From assembly GCA_038501625.1 (NCBI GenBank), contig JAZAYU010000358.1, forward strand, positions 62,001 to 126,000: DNA of 64,000 nt. The letters are read 5' to 3'. This document shows, piece by piece, positions 24,501-30,291 of this stretch. The notes beneath the pieces were generated by a model. The model worked only from the letters and a program-made list of their open reading frames with translations, was not told the origin of the DNA and searched no databases. The position numbers were made by a program, and so were the translations under genes. The first letter of the stretch is position 1. Each line of letters starts with the position of its first letter. The stretch comes from Corbicula japonica (Eukaryota > Mollusca > Bivalvia > Venerida > Cyrenidae).

Positions 24501-27500
24501 ACAAAGATTGTTCAAATTATTTCCCTGGGGTCAAAATTGGCCCCGCCCAAGGGGTCACTTCATTTTACATAGACTTATATAGGAAAAACTTTAAAAATCT
24601 TCTTGTCTGAAACCACAAGGCCTTGAGCTTAGATATTTGGCATTTAGCACCCTCTAGCGGAACTCTACAAAGATTGTTCAAGTTATTTCCCTGGGGTCAA
24701 AATTGGCCCCGCCCCAGGGGTCACTTCATTTTACATAGACTTATATAGGAAAAACTTTTAAAATTTTCTTGTCTGAAACCACAAGGCCTAGAGCTTAGAT
24801 ATTTGGCATTTAGCACCCTCTAGTGGAACTCTACAAAGATTGTTCAAATTATTTCCCTGGGGTCAAAATTGGCCCCGCCCCAGGGGTCACTTCATTTTAC
24901 ATAGACTTATATAGGAAAAACTTTAAAAACCTTCTTGTCTGACACCACAAGGCCTAGAGCTTAGATATTTGGCATTTAGCACACTCTAGTGGAACTCTAC
25001 AAAGATTGTTCAAATTATTTCCCTGGGGTCAAAATAGGCCCCACCCCAGGGGTCACTTCATTTTACATAGACTTATATAGGAAAAACTTTAAAAACCTTC
25101 TTGTCTGACACCACAAGGCCTAGAGCTTAGATATTTGGCATTTAGCACACTCTAGCGGAACTCTACAAAGATTGTTCAAGTTATTTCCCTGGGGTCAAAA
25201 TTGGCCCCGCCCCAGGGGTCACTTCATTTTACATAGACTTATATAGGAAAAACTTTTAAAATTTTCTTGTCTGAAACCACAAGGCCTAGAGCTTAGATAT
25301 TTGGCATTTAGCACCCTCTAGTGGAACTCTACAAAGATTGTTCAAATTATTTCCCTGGGGTCAAAATTGGCCCCGCCCCAGGGGTCACTTCATTTTACAT
25401 AGACTTATATAGGAAAAACTTTAAAAACCTTCTTGTCTGACACCACAAGGCCTAGAGCTTAGATATTTGGCATTTAGCACACTCTAGTGGAACTCTACAA
25501 AGATTGTTCAAATTATTTCCCTGGGGTCAAAATAGGCCCCACCCCAGGGGTCACTTCATTTTACATAGACTTATATAGGAAAAACTTTAAAAATCTTCTT
25601 GTCTGAAACCACAAGGCCTAGAGTTTAGGTATTTGGCATTTAGCACACTCTAGTGGAACTCTACAAAGATTGTTCAAATTATTTCCCTGTGGTCAAAATT
25701 GGCCCCGCCCCAGGGGTCACTTCATTTTACATAGATTTATATAGGAAAAACTTTAAAAAATCTTCTTGTCTGAAACCACAAGGCCTAGAGCTTAGATATT
25801 TGGCATTTAGCACACTCTAGTGTAACTCTACAAAGATTGTTCAAATTATTTCCCTGGGGTCAAAATTGGCCCCGCCCCAGGGGTCACTTCATTTTACATA
25901 GATTTATATAGGAAAAACTTTTAAAATCTTCTATTCTGAAACCACAAGGCCTAGAGCTTAGATATTTGGCATTTAGCACCCTCTTGTGGAACTCTACAAA
26001 GATTATTCAAATTATTTCCCTGGGGTCAAAATTTGCCCCGCCCCAGGGGTCACTTCATTTTACATAGACTTATAAACAAATCTTTAAAAATCTTCTTCTC
26101 ACAAACCACAATGCATACAGCTTAGATATTTGGTAAGTAGCATTGTCTAATGGATGTCTACTAAATTTGTTCACATTATGTCCCCTGTGCCAAAATCTGC
26201 TACACCCTAGGGTTCTCTTGGTTTACATATAAATATATAGGAAAAACATGAAAATCATTTTTTCTCCAAAACTAATAGGACTAGATCTTAGATATTTGGT
26301 GCTGAGTATTGTGTAGAGACCCTTTAACAACATTGTTTAAATGTTGGCCCTGGGGTCAATATTTGCCCCGCCCTGGGGGCTCTCAATTTGTAAAAAAGGC
26401 AATTTTTAAAAATCTTTTTACTGGAAACGTCATGCCTTAAGCTTAGATATTTGGTATGTAGCATTGTCTAGTGGATTTCTACCAAGTTTGTTCAAATTAT
26501 GTCCCCTGGGCCAAAATTGGCCATGCCCTGGGGTTCTCTTAGTTTACATAAATAATCGTTTTTCTCTGAAACTAATGCGACTATGACTGGCCTCGGATAT
26601 TTCCTGTTGAGTATTGTGAAGAGACCCTTTACCAGCATTATTTAAATGTTGGCTCTGGGGTAAAACTGAGAGTACTTTTGAACTCAGGTGAGCGACCCAG
26701 GGCCCTAAGGGCCCTCTTGTTTGTAATTTGTGGGTCATTTGATCCAGGAAGTCCTTTAATAAAAAGATCTGTTTAAACGAAATCTTTTTTTGTAATTATC
26801 AAACCAGGAATTTAAGAATCTAATATTGCGGTTGACAGCAAGAGAGAAAACATGGAATAAACAGAGTTCCACAAAATTAGACAACTGATATTCATTAAAA
26901 AAAATATTCAAAGTAGAATTAGATTCTCAAATACTAGTTTGAATAATCAATACTCAGACATTTAATCAAGTGCTGTCAAACCTGTTATCAAAGACCACTT
27001 AACCCTTTCCTTGATATATAGGCATTTTTACACATGTGCGACCAGTATAGATCCAGATCAGCCGGCACATCCATGCTGTCTGATCAGGATCTGCACTGGT
27101 TGCATTTTGGTCAGAAATAACCTAATGAATCAAAAAGCGAATAGTTTAGATCCTGATGAAACGGCACGGATGTGCCATCTGATCTGGGTCTAAACTGTTT
27201 CCCCTAGCAGTAAAGGTGTATCTATACAGGAAAGGTTAAGGAAAAACCCAAAAATGGTCTTTTTCCACAGGTGGATTTATTCTTTAAAAAATCAGTCATT
27301 GGGACAAATAAAATGTGCAAGTGGTGTTTGTTTACAGGTGATCTTTAGCACAGGATGGATTGTACTTCATTTCATGCTCCAATACGCATTCTCATTTCTC
27401 AATGAAGGTATGCACAGTGAAGCTAGAAAATATGATAATATTTTATACCATTTTACTCTGTTGTTGTTTTATTACAGAGAGCTTGAAGACTACATGAATG

Positions 27501-29213
27501 ACAAAGTGAAATATGTTGTGACCTCGTCAAAGTGGGACAGCAATTTTGATGATGTAAGTATGATGTTTCATCCAAATAAAACATCTGATCACATAGTGTA
27601 CAAGTATAATACAATTACAAGAATTTACGACCATGCCAAATTGTGCTTTGTGTGCAAAAATTAGTCACCACAAATTAAATGATGTAACAGTAGTGATGCA
27701 TTGTCAATATTTACTGTAAAAATTGTAAACATTAACTTTGTCAACAAAACTTATGCATAATTTACCATTTCAAATTAGAATCTAGACAAATATTGTCAGG
27801 AAAGATATAATGTTTTATTTCCCCACAAAGTGGAAGTCATATAGAGTTGCACTTGTCTGTCCATCTCTACATACGTCCTCCAAATCTTGTGGCATCAACT
27901 CCTCCTAAACTATCAGGTGAATTTCTTTCAAACTTGCACAGATGATCAAGCAGGAAATGTAGATGAACATAAAGTAAGGTTCTCTGCGGCCATTTTGCCA
28001 AAGTTTTTGGCCATTTTTGCCAGACTTATGCCCCTTTGTTATTACAAATGTTGTGCAGCAGTGGGGTCATTAGTGTCTGAGGACATATTATAGTATTGAC
28101 TATTGAGAATGATTTGAAACATTTAGGCTGTGTACATGCCATTCACCCTTACTCCATTTACAGCTTATATTGCATAGGTAAACAGTTTAGATCCAGATCA
28201 GCTGGCACATCTGTGCCATATGATCAGGATCTAAACTGTTAGCTTTTACAATTATTAGGTTATTTGTGACCAAGAGGCAAACAGCAGATCCAGATCAGAT
28301 GACACAGATGTGACAGCTGATCTGGATTTGAACTTGAAACCAATGTGATAAAATTATATATAATTATATGAAGAAAAGGGAAAAAAATAGACTTGTTTAA
28401 TGTCATTGAAGATATAATGTTTTATATGTTAATAAATAAGTGATTTGATATTGGCCCTGTTATTTGTCCAAGGGCAGTCGTATTGGACCAAGGCTGAAGG
28501 CCGAGGGCTAATACGACTGACCTGAGGACAAATAACAGGGCCAATATCAAATCACTTATTTATTGACAATTTTTATTAAATACCCACAAGTACTTGTTGT
28601 ACAGAAAATGTCACACTTTCTACTGTGATTCTTATGAGCTCTCAATATCAGAAAACTTTCTCTTCTTCGACATAATCTTAATGTTAAAAGCACCTTCAGA
28701 AATATGAGTGAGTTAAAACAAAATGGCTGCCATTTCCTAGAGTTTCATCACTTTTTCGGCCCTGTCTTATTAGTCAATCAAATTGCTTCATAATCTAAAA
28801 CATTTTTAGGCCTGGGATTATTGAACATGGCAGATGCTTTTTTATAGGGCTAATAACGTATAGTTATTTAATAATTCCCGTTTATTTTCTGACAACCCTA
28901 ACCTGGTGTTTGTTAAGCTGTCTTGCGTGGATAGATGCCATAAGAAAGTTATGTTATTGAAGAAATAATGTTTTTCCTGTTTCTTTGCAGGCATTGTCTG
29001 ACAACCCTGACCTGGTGTTTGTTAAGCCGTCCTGCGTGGAAAGTTGCCATGAGAAAGTTATGTTATTGAAGAATTAATGTTTTTCCTGTTTATTTGCAGG
29101 CGTTGTCCGACAACCCTAACCTGGTGTTTGTTAAGCCATCATGGGTGGAGAAATGCCATGACAAAGTGAAGATGATCCCTCACCAACCTTATGTAGTCAT
29201 CCCTGATGATTGA
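413..29213 (+). CDS. XRCC1: XRCC1, DNA single-strand-break repair scaffold (spliced, exons 2-17; exon 1 outside window)
   Basis: XRCC1 is the nuclear scaffold of base-excision and single-strand-break repair; in the family it binds DNA polymerase beta (N-terminal domain), PARP1 and poly(ADP-ribose) (BRCT1) and DNA ligase III (BRCT2). I joined sixteen exons by their GT-AG sites: 413-505, 4191-4298, 4817-4975, 5369-5437, 6487-6610, 7609-7793, 9919-10087, 13978-14146, 14682-14795, 17985-18070, 18660-18692, 19860-19947, 21575-21729, 23488-23641, 27478-27553, 29100-29213. All phases match, giving 1896 nt, or 631 codons plus TGA. Human XRCC1 is 633 aa with 17 exons, so only the first coding exon (about 17 aa) is missing, off the left edge. 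Order: N-terminal domain, basic/acidic linker, BRCT1, acidic linker with a DPYDVDTDEDE CK2-like patch, BRCT2. Introns carry most of the repeats. Family identity is very secure. Confidence 0.96.
1004..1355. mobile_element. hAT-like MITE in XRCC1 intron
   Basis: Terminal inverted repeats CAGGGCTTTTTCAG and CTGAAAAAGCCCTG; gaatt on both flanks may be part of a target duplication. CAG..CTG ends suggest hAT. The interior repeats the phrase ttcttgaaattgggaa three times. No ORF. Confidence 0.6.
1356..2257. other. XRCC1 intron, nothing recognised
   Basis: AT-rich intronic sequence with no element, ORF or structure that I can support. The same holds for 506-1003. Confidence 0.6.
2258..3365 (+). mobile_element. 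Hairpin-headed element 1 (with 12-copy tandem array)
   Basis: A 5' long hairpin (2258-2405, arms about 65 bp) has the tip CCGAGGC-GTTA-GCCGAGG, where tandem G-A mismatches interrupt the stem. Just inside is TTATTACACC, matched in inverse by GGTGTAATAA at the 3' end (3354-3363). No coding capacity. Confidence 0.7.
2574..3365 (+). repeat. 12 x 66-bp tandem array with CRE and E-box in the units
   Basis: Twelve near-identical 66-bp units, from agcgattatctccc to aggtgtaata. Eleven are almost clonal; they differ mainly in ctccc[c/t]gtg. Each unit has TGACGTCA and CACGTG. The unit is the 3' end of the host element, amplified. Confidence 0.92.
3366..3516. mobile_element. piggyBac-like MITE, deleted copy
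   Basis: Core gtagatccagatcagccagc and ctgatctggatctacactgt; the centre is deleted. Follows the 66-bp array directly. Confidence 0.7.
3657..3886. mobile_element. piggyBac-like MITE, 3' end replaced
   Basis: 5' aacccttttcttcatatata and full inner modules; the 3' terminus is lost at the neighbouring CTAGTT element. Confidence 0.7.
3935..4125 (+). mobile_element. 3' part of a GGGGGCATC/CTAGTT element
   Basis: Shares gatgatcaagcaggatgtgtag, then gtgggggcatcagtgtccga, a hairpin and CTAGTT with 63448-63710; the 5' half is lost. Ends 66 bp before XRCC1 exon 3. Confidence 0.65.
4191..4298 (+). CDS. XRCC1: XRCC1 exon 3 (N-terminal domain)
   Basis: Acceptor ttatttcag, donor gtgatt, phase 0 to 0, 36 codons. 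Contains SLDIGNEGSAFVEVLVG, the conserved beta-strand segment of the XRCC1 N-terminal domain that faces DNA and polymerase beta in the family. Confidence 0.95.
4434..4590. mobile_element. piggyBac-like MITE, truncated copy
   Basis: Both inner modules (gatccagatcagctggc; ctgatctggatctacactgt) without termini. Confidence 0.65.
4817..4975 (+). CDS. XRCC1: XRCC1 exon 4 (N-terminal domain)
   Basis: Acceptor cactag, donor gtacat, 53 codons. Encodes VLLVASAFMTPLEAR, VRMFDVSKL and KWDRVKIVCTQPFNK, aligned with human VLLVTSSFMSPSESR and RWDRVKIVCSQPYSK. Confidence 0.95.
4976..5368. other. XRCC1 intron between exons 4 and 5
   Basis: AT-rich; a possible repeat fragment starts tgcccttgcaaagaaaaggc. The next intron (5438-5990) likewise holds nothing I can name. 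Confidence 0.5.
5369..5437 (+). CDS. XRCC1: XRCC1 exon 5 (end of N-terminal domain)
   Basis: Acceptor ttttcag, donor gtaagt, 23 codons: TSTFGLSFIKFHSPSPPGE, the closing strand of the N-terminal domain (human SPFGLSFVRFHSP). Confidence 0.94.
5996..6417 (-). mobile_element. Hairpin-headed element 2 (reverse orientation)
   Basis: The hairpin at 6308-6417 (tip on minus strand GGC-GAA-GCC, with CGAG opposite CAAG) is at the right end. tttattttatgctttt at 6001-6016 is matched in inverse by aaaagcataaaataaa at 6263-6278. Carries atgacgtcac. Confidence 0.6.
6487..6610 (+). CDS. XRCC1: XRCC1 exon 6 (linker)
   Basis: Acceptor cccatag, donor gtatgc, phase 0 to 1. Encodes KKMGFFKLK...GNLFSHRGK, corresponding to the human segment LGQFRVKEED...GALFFSR. 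It lies just downstream of a hairpin-headed mobile element (5996-6417). Confidence 0.9.
6678..6877. mobile_element. piggyBac-like MITE copy
   Basis: Ends ctttactccatac and ggagtaaag; inner modules diverged. Confidence 0.68.
7395..7586. mobile_element. piggyBac-like MITE copy before XRCC1 exon 7
   Basis: 3' end gaaggaaaggg-TTAA lies 23 bp before the exon 7 acceptor. Confidence 0.72.
7609..7793 (+). CDS. XRCC1: XRCC1 exon 7 (Ser/Lys-rich linker)
   Basis: Acceptor gttaaag, donor gtaagt, phase 1 to 0. Low-complexity linker rich in Ser, Lys and Pro, with the repeated phrases QSKPS and TPAK, and AAAVRAASRL near its start. It begins 23 bp after a TTAA MITE. Linker sequence diverges fast in this family, so the call rests on phase, order and composition. 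Confidence 0.9.
7862..8213 (+). mobile_element. Hairpin-headed element 3
   Basis: Hairpin 7870-8003, tip CCGAGGC-GATA-GCCGAGG. ttattacatgaactata after the hairpin is matched by tatagttcatgtaataa at the 3' end; CCAATC is subterminal. Confidence 0.68.
8290..8924 (+). mobile_element. Hairpin-headed element 4
   Basis: Hairpin 8297-8431, tip CCCGAGCC-GCA-GGCGAGGG. ttattatactgc is matched by gcagtataataa at 8912-8924. The interior has two TGACGTCA sites (8560-8590), aaaacaaaatggc and a CCAATCAAATT near the 3' end. Confidence 0.7.
9060..9455. mobile_element. Tigger/pogo-like MITE split by a TTAA MITE
   Basis: Ends actgttaaataaaacctctc and aggggttttacagta (TA target type). Its interior TTAA was used by the MITE at 9115-9329. 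Confidence 0.6.
9115..9329. mobile_element. piggyBac-like MITE nested in the Tigger-like element
   Basis: TTAA-ccctttcctg at the left and ggaaaggg-TTAA at the right; inner modules intact. Confidence 0.8.
9452..9634. mobile_element. Tigger/pogo-like MITE, intact
   Basis: ACAGTGAAACCCCTCTATAA at the left and gagaggttttacagta at the right. It abuts the previous element through a shared TACAGTA. Confidence 0.65.
9919..10087 (+). CDS. XRCC1: XRCC1 exon 8 (linker with nuclear-localisation-type basic patches)
   Basis: Acceptor ttgtacag, donor gtacat, phase 0 to 1. Two basic patches, REKRKHK and PPLKKTK, flank an acidic run (SDDDEDTDDGADD). In the family this linker holds the NLS and the acidic phosphosite region. 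Confidence 0.9.
10119..10278. mobile_element. Tigger/pogo-like MITE after XRCC1 exon 8
   Basis: acagtgaaaccctgctatta at the left and taagggttttactg at the right. Confidence 0.6.
11955..13707 (+). mobile_element. Helentron-associated-like element, GCTCACCTG family (copy 1)
   Basis: Starts with the hairpin AGCTCACCTGTCAC-GTA-GTGACA, then a GTCC microsatellite, and ends CAGGTGAGCG, the hairpin GGGTCCCATGGACCC and TCTTGTT. The core is ~145-bp tandem repeats. Confidence 0.75.
12048..13650 (+). repeat. ~145-bp tandem array (about 11 copies)
   Basis: The repeated phrases are gatcttcttcaaacttggtc, gatatctaggtcaagttc and aaaaagcttgtc. The short open frames here are repeat artefacts. Confidence 0.9.
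13978..14146 (+). CDS. XRCC1: XRCC1 exon 9 (BRCT1, first half)
   Basis: Acceptor is a long T-run ending ttttttag, donor gtatgt, phase 1 to 2. Encodes MENVVFVISGFQNPYRGELR, then MGATYKPDWGKGCTHL, the BRCT1 core (human LQGVVVVLSGFQNPFRSELR). BRCT1 is the PARP1/poly(ADP-ribose)-binding domain. Confidence 0.96.
14215..14375. mobile_element. piggyBac-like MITE, 3'-truncated copy
   Basis: TTAA-ccctttactccata at the left; the 3' end is lost. Confidence 0.7.
14682..14795 (+). CDS. XRCC1: XRCC1 exon 10 (BRCT1, second half)
   Basis: Acceptor tttttccag, donor gtatgt, phase 2 to 2. Continues as CAFPNTPKYNQVKGKGRIV, then KKWIADCYKQKKLLPW, including the conserved Trp and the W-x3-C pattern of BRCT helix 3. 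Confidence 0.96.
14812..15053. mobile_element. piggyBac-like MITE, complete reference copy
   Basis: TTAA-CCCTTTCCTCCATA at the left and tatggaggaaaggg-TTAA at the right, 234 bp between. Two inner modules, each a palindrome-like pair of gatcc/ggatc blocks. TTAA duplication with CCC termini is the piggyBac signature; superfamily inferred. Confidence 0.85.
15075..15240. mobile_element. piggyBac-like MITE, 3'-truncated copy
   Basis: Left end ttaaccattaactccata with the first inner module; right module lost. Confidence 0.62.
15419..17804 (+). mobile_element. Helentron-associated-like element, ATGCCCCCGC family
   Basis: A 5' hairpin ATGCCCCCGCCAT-GAA-ATGGC and GTCC repeats; the 3' end is GCGGGGGCAT, the hairpin tgtcctatggaca and CTAGTT. 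Two successive tandem arrays: about 4 x 170 bp (15490-16180) and about 8 x 146 bp (16370-17590). Confidence 0.75.
17985..18070 (+). CDS. XRCC1: XRCC1 exon 11 (acidic linker)
   Basis: Acceptor catgttacag, donor gtaatt, phase 2 to 1. Starts YRLGDADSPDEDSDEE, an acidic linker after BRCT1. A second AG six bases downstream could give a two-residue shorter form in the same frame. Confidence 0.9.
18183..18360. mobile_element. TTTCGCG-family MITE
   Basis: Reverse-oriented relative of 22246-22448 (taacagtgttgctttata; gttatttacgggttttgc). Confidence 0.5.
18660..18692 (+). CDS. XRCC1: XRCC1 exon 12 (33-nt micro-exon)
   Basis: Acceptor attttacag, donor gtaaga, phase 1 to 1; adds TKEKKETPKP. Because it is symmetric and 33 nt long, skipping it would keep the frame. 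Confidence 0.8.
18704..18945. mobile_element. piggyBac-like MITE after XRCC1 exon 12
   Basis: aaccctttcatccatatata at the left and tggaggaaaaggttaa at the right. Confidence 0.8.
19484..19820 (-). mobile_element. tRNA-derived SINE remnant, partly duplicated
   Basis: Minus-strand ggcctaggggtagagcatca and ctgttcaaatctcac are tRNA-like. gatgctctacc...actggtttgtaatcttggg occurs at 19526 and again at 19769, a ~243-bp-spaced duplication in the intron before XRCC1 exon 13. Confidence 0.5.
19860..19947 (+). CDS. XRCC1: XRCC1 exon 13 (acidic linker)
   Basis: Acceptor tctttatag, donor gtattg, phase 1 to 2. Encodes MYGGDTDSGEDTEDEVRR, matching human EDSGDTEDELRR. Confidence 0.93.
20431..20614. mobile_element. 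piggyBac-like MITE, shares TTAA with the next copy
   Basis: agccctttcctccatagata at the left and ggaggaaattg-TTAA at the right; the centre is partly deleted. Confidence 0.75.
20611..21198. mobile_element. piggyBac-like MITE interrupted by a nested element
   Basis: Left TTAA-CCCTTTACTTGATGG, right tatggagtaaaggg. The element at 20794-21130 is inserted in its second module. Confidence 0.75.
20794..21130. mobile_element. 337-bp MITE with CATACCTGCCATAT termini
   Basis: 14-bp inverted ends CATACCTGCCATAT/ATATGGCAGGTATG flanked by GTGCCT on both sides (20788-20793, 21131-21136), a 6-bp target duplication. Internal phrases cccccggaatt and cccctggaatt recur. Superfamily unknown to me. Confidence 0.75.
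21249..21546 (+). mobile_element. tRNA-derived SINE with (AAAC)n tail
   Basis: A tRNA-like head with A-box GGCTAGCTCAGTGG and B-box AGTTCGATCCC, a ~190-bp body and a tail of AAAC repeats. Perfect 13-bp target duplication TTCTTTAATTAAT at 21236-21248 and 21547-21559. Its 3' end is 28 bp before XRCC1 exon 14. Confidence 0.88.
21575..21729 (+). CDS. XRCC1: XRCC1 exon 14 (linker with CK2-type acidic patch)
   Basis: Acceptor atatttcag, donor gtaagt, phase 2 to 1. IKEQQQKKN...DPYDVDTDEDEKP matches human DPYAGSTDENTDSEE, the CK2-phosphorylated patch that recruits FHA-domain end-processing factors in the family. A SINE sits 28 bp upstream. Confidence 0.93.
22246..22448. mobile_element. TTTCGCG-family MITE
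   Basis: tatagtatcattcaatttt and cgcaaaatataatgattta are inverted; the inner cgcgggg and gcgcgaaatacg are family hallmarks. Confidence 0.6.
23180..23421. mobile_element. piggyBac-like MITE copy before XRCC1 exon 15
   Basis: ttcctccacatatacgcg at the left and gaactgaaggg-TTAA at the right. Confidence 0.75.
23488..23641 (+). CDS. XRCC1: XRCC1 exon 15 (start of BRCT2)
   Basis: Acceptor gttgtag, donor gtaagc, phase 1 to 2. Encodes LPELPDFFAGKHFFIYGEM and RYITAYAG, matching human VPELPDFFQGKHFFLYGEF and RYVTAFNG. BRCT2 heterodimerises with the DNA ligase III BRCT domain. Confidence 0.96.
23734..23942. mobile_element. piggyBac-like MITE copy after XRCC1 exon 15
   Basis: TTAA-CCCTTTCCTCCATAGA at the left and atggagataaggg at the right. 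Confidence 0.78.
24032..26721 (+). mobile_element. Helentron-associated-like element, GCTCACCTG family (copy 2)
   Basis: Same ends as 11955-13707 (AGCTCACCTGTCAC-GAA-GTGACA; CAGGTGAGCG and a hairpin then CTTGTT), but the core is an unrelated ~166-bp tandem repeat, about 11 copies (24240-26080) with degenerate copies after it. Confidence 0.78.
26974..27347. mobile_element. Tigger/pogo-like MITE split by a TTAA MITE
   Basis: Starts tgtcaaacctgttatcaaag and ends tttacaggtgatctttagc; the copy at 26999-27239 lies in its TTAA. Confidence 0.5.
26999..27239. mobile_element. piggyBac-like MITE nested in the Tigger-like element
   Basis: TTAA-ccctttccttgata at the left and tacaggaaagg-TTAA at the right. 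Confidence 0.8.
27478..27553 (+). CDS. XRCC1: XRCC1 exon 16 (BRCT2)
   Basis: Acceptor attacag, donor gtaagt, phase 2 to 0. ELEDYMNDKVKYVVTSSKWD matches human ELEDYMSDRVQFVITAQEWD. Confidence 0.96.
27814..28094 (+). mobile_element. GGCATC/CTAGTT-type element, diverged copy
   Basis: Reads agagttgcacttgtctgtcc, catcaactcctcctaaacta and gtgtctgaggacatatta, parallel to the copy at 63448; termini have decayed. Confidence 0.6.
28145..28384. mobile_element. piggyBac-like MITE, diverged copy
   Basis: Left cccttactccat, right tgaagaaaaggg; both inner modules recognisable. Confidence 0.65.
28430..28876 (+). mobile_element. Hairpin-headed element 5
   Basis: Hairpin 28430-28564; the tip has CCAAGGC paired with GCCGAGG, again a tandem purine mismatch. 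The interior has aaaacaaaatggc and gtcaatcaaattgc as in element 4. Lies just before the triplicated XRCC1 terminal exon. Confidence 0.66.
28878..28973 (+). pseudogene. Duplicated XRCC1 terminal exon, copy 1 (acceptor deleted)
   Basis: A third copy of exon 17 (from ttctgacaaccctaacctgg) has lost about 10 bp covering the acceptor AG and first codons relative to copies 2 and 3. It directly abuts the 3' end of the hairpin-headed element at 28430-28876. Not expected to splice. Confidence 0.7.
28991..29077 (+). CDS. XRCC1: Duplicated XRCC1 terminal exon, copy 2 (possible alternative last exon)
   Basis: A tandem duplicate of exon 17 with an intact ttctttgcag acceptor in the correct phase 0. It reads ALSDNPDLVFVKPSCVESC, then HEKVMLLKN and TAA: the BRCT Trp is Cys here and the HQPY tail is lost. 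If spliced it would shorten BRCT2. It is either an alternative last exon or a decaying duplicate; transcripts would decide. Confidence 0.5.
   Translation, partial: ALSDNPDLVFVKPSCVESCHEKVMLLKN
29100..29213 (+). CDS. XRCC1: XRCC1 exon 17, terminal exon (third tandem copy)
   Basis: Acceptor tttgcag; 37 codons then TGA. ALSDNPNLVFVKPSWVEKC and HQPYVVIPDD match the human C-terminus (ALMDNPSLAFVRPRWIYSC, HQLYGVVPQA). Of three tandem copies this is the only one with the BRCT Trp and the full C-terminal tail, so it is the ancestral-type end. Confidence 0.95.
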   Translation, partial: ALSDNPNLVFVKPSWVEKCHDKVKMIPHQPYVVIPDD

Positions 29214-29562
29214 AGGAATTTAGTTTTTCCTGATGCAAGATGACTCATCATTACTAACTTAGAGAACAAATAGCTGCTTGTGAAAACACTACATGTGAAC
29301 TGCAATCAAGTGATCTGATAAAAAATTTCTTCTTTTTTTGCAAAAAAGTGATAATTTCCCACATTTATTTTAGACAGTATGTTTCTTTTTATGTGTTTAA
29401 ATTTTATAATTTAAAATATTTGCCACTGAAAAGTTTTGCAGGTGTGCAATGAAACAATAGCATGTCCTGTGTTAAAGAAATAGAATGCAGCGATTTATAA
29501 AGTGATAGTGAATAGGTCTGAAGAGTGTTACATGGCTAAAAATGTTAACTGGTCTCTAGATT
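29214..29562 (+). other. Likely XRCC1 3' UTR
   Basis: AT-rich, no ORF. I found no AATAAA in this stretch, so the transcript end is undetermined. Confidence 0.45.
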
Positions 29563-29700
29563 ATAAAAGCGAGACTGGAGACCAGTCTTAGATCTCATAA
29601 ATCTGATTGGTTGAATTCAAGCACAGTCTTAAAACTGACCAATGGGAAACTTGAGGTCTAAGACTGGTTTCCAATATCAGTTTTTATAGGACTCAGTCAC
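29563..29700. repeat. Fold-back repeat (GACTGGTTTCC family)
   Basis: tggagaccagtcttagatct and aggtctaagactggtttcca are inverted, with tctgattggttgaa inside. Lies in the XRCC1 3' flank. Confidence 0.6.
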
Positions 29701-29763
29701 TTACAGACCAGATGATCAATGTTAAGTTTGTTTTTACTATTAATTGAAGACATTTTTAAACAG

Positions 29764-30177
29764 TTAATCCTTTACTCCATGGCCTATGGCTGTTATCCCA
29801 TGCATCCCATGGGCCCTCTGTTTTGATCCAGATCAGCCGCTACCTCCATGCTTTCTGATCAGTACCAATGCTGATTGCGTTTGGTCCCTTAAGCTTTTTC
29901 TGACTAAGATGCAATCAGTGTAGATCCAGATCAGCTGGCACATCAGTGCCGTCTGATTTGGATGTGCTGTCTGATCTGGATCTAAACTGTTTATCCATGT
30001 GATAAAAGTGATATATACGTGGGTGAAAGTTTTCAGGCTTATGCCTGAAATTCAGGTTTCTGTGAAGCTTAAAAATGATTTACCGTATATAAATTGACAA
30101 ATTTTCAGGATTTAAGGTGGTTTTTTTTTCCAGAATTCCTAAATTTGAACCTTATATATATGGAGTAAAGGTTTCAA
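29764..30177. mobile_element. piggyBac-like MITE with inserted repeat
   Basis: Left taatcctttactccatgg, right atatggagtaaagg. A ~130-bp insert (30020-30150; ctgaaattcaggtttctgtg) is related to 18965-19110. Confidence 0.65.
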
Positions 30178-30291
30178 CTTTATAGTAGTAGCTTTTGATA
30201 GTTTGTGGATTCAAGTATGACAGTTTTACAATTGTGATATCACAAAGCAAAGATAATCATGTTGCACTTTTGATGAAATGGCATCATACCT

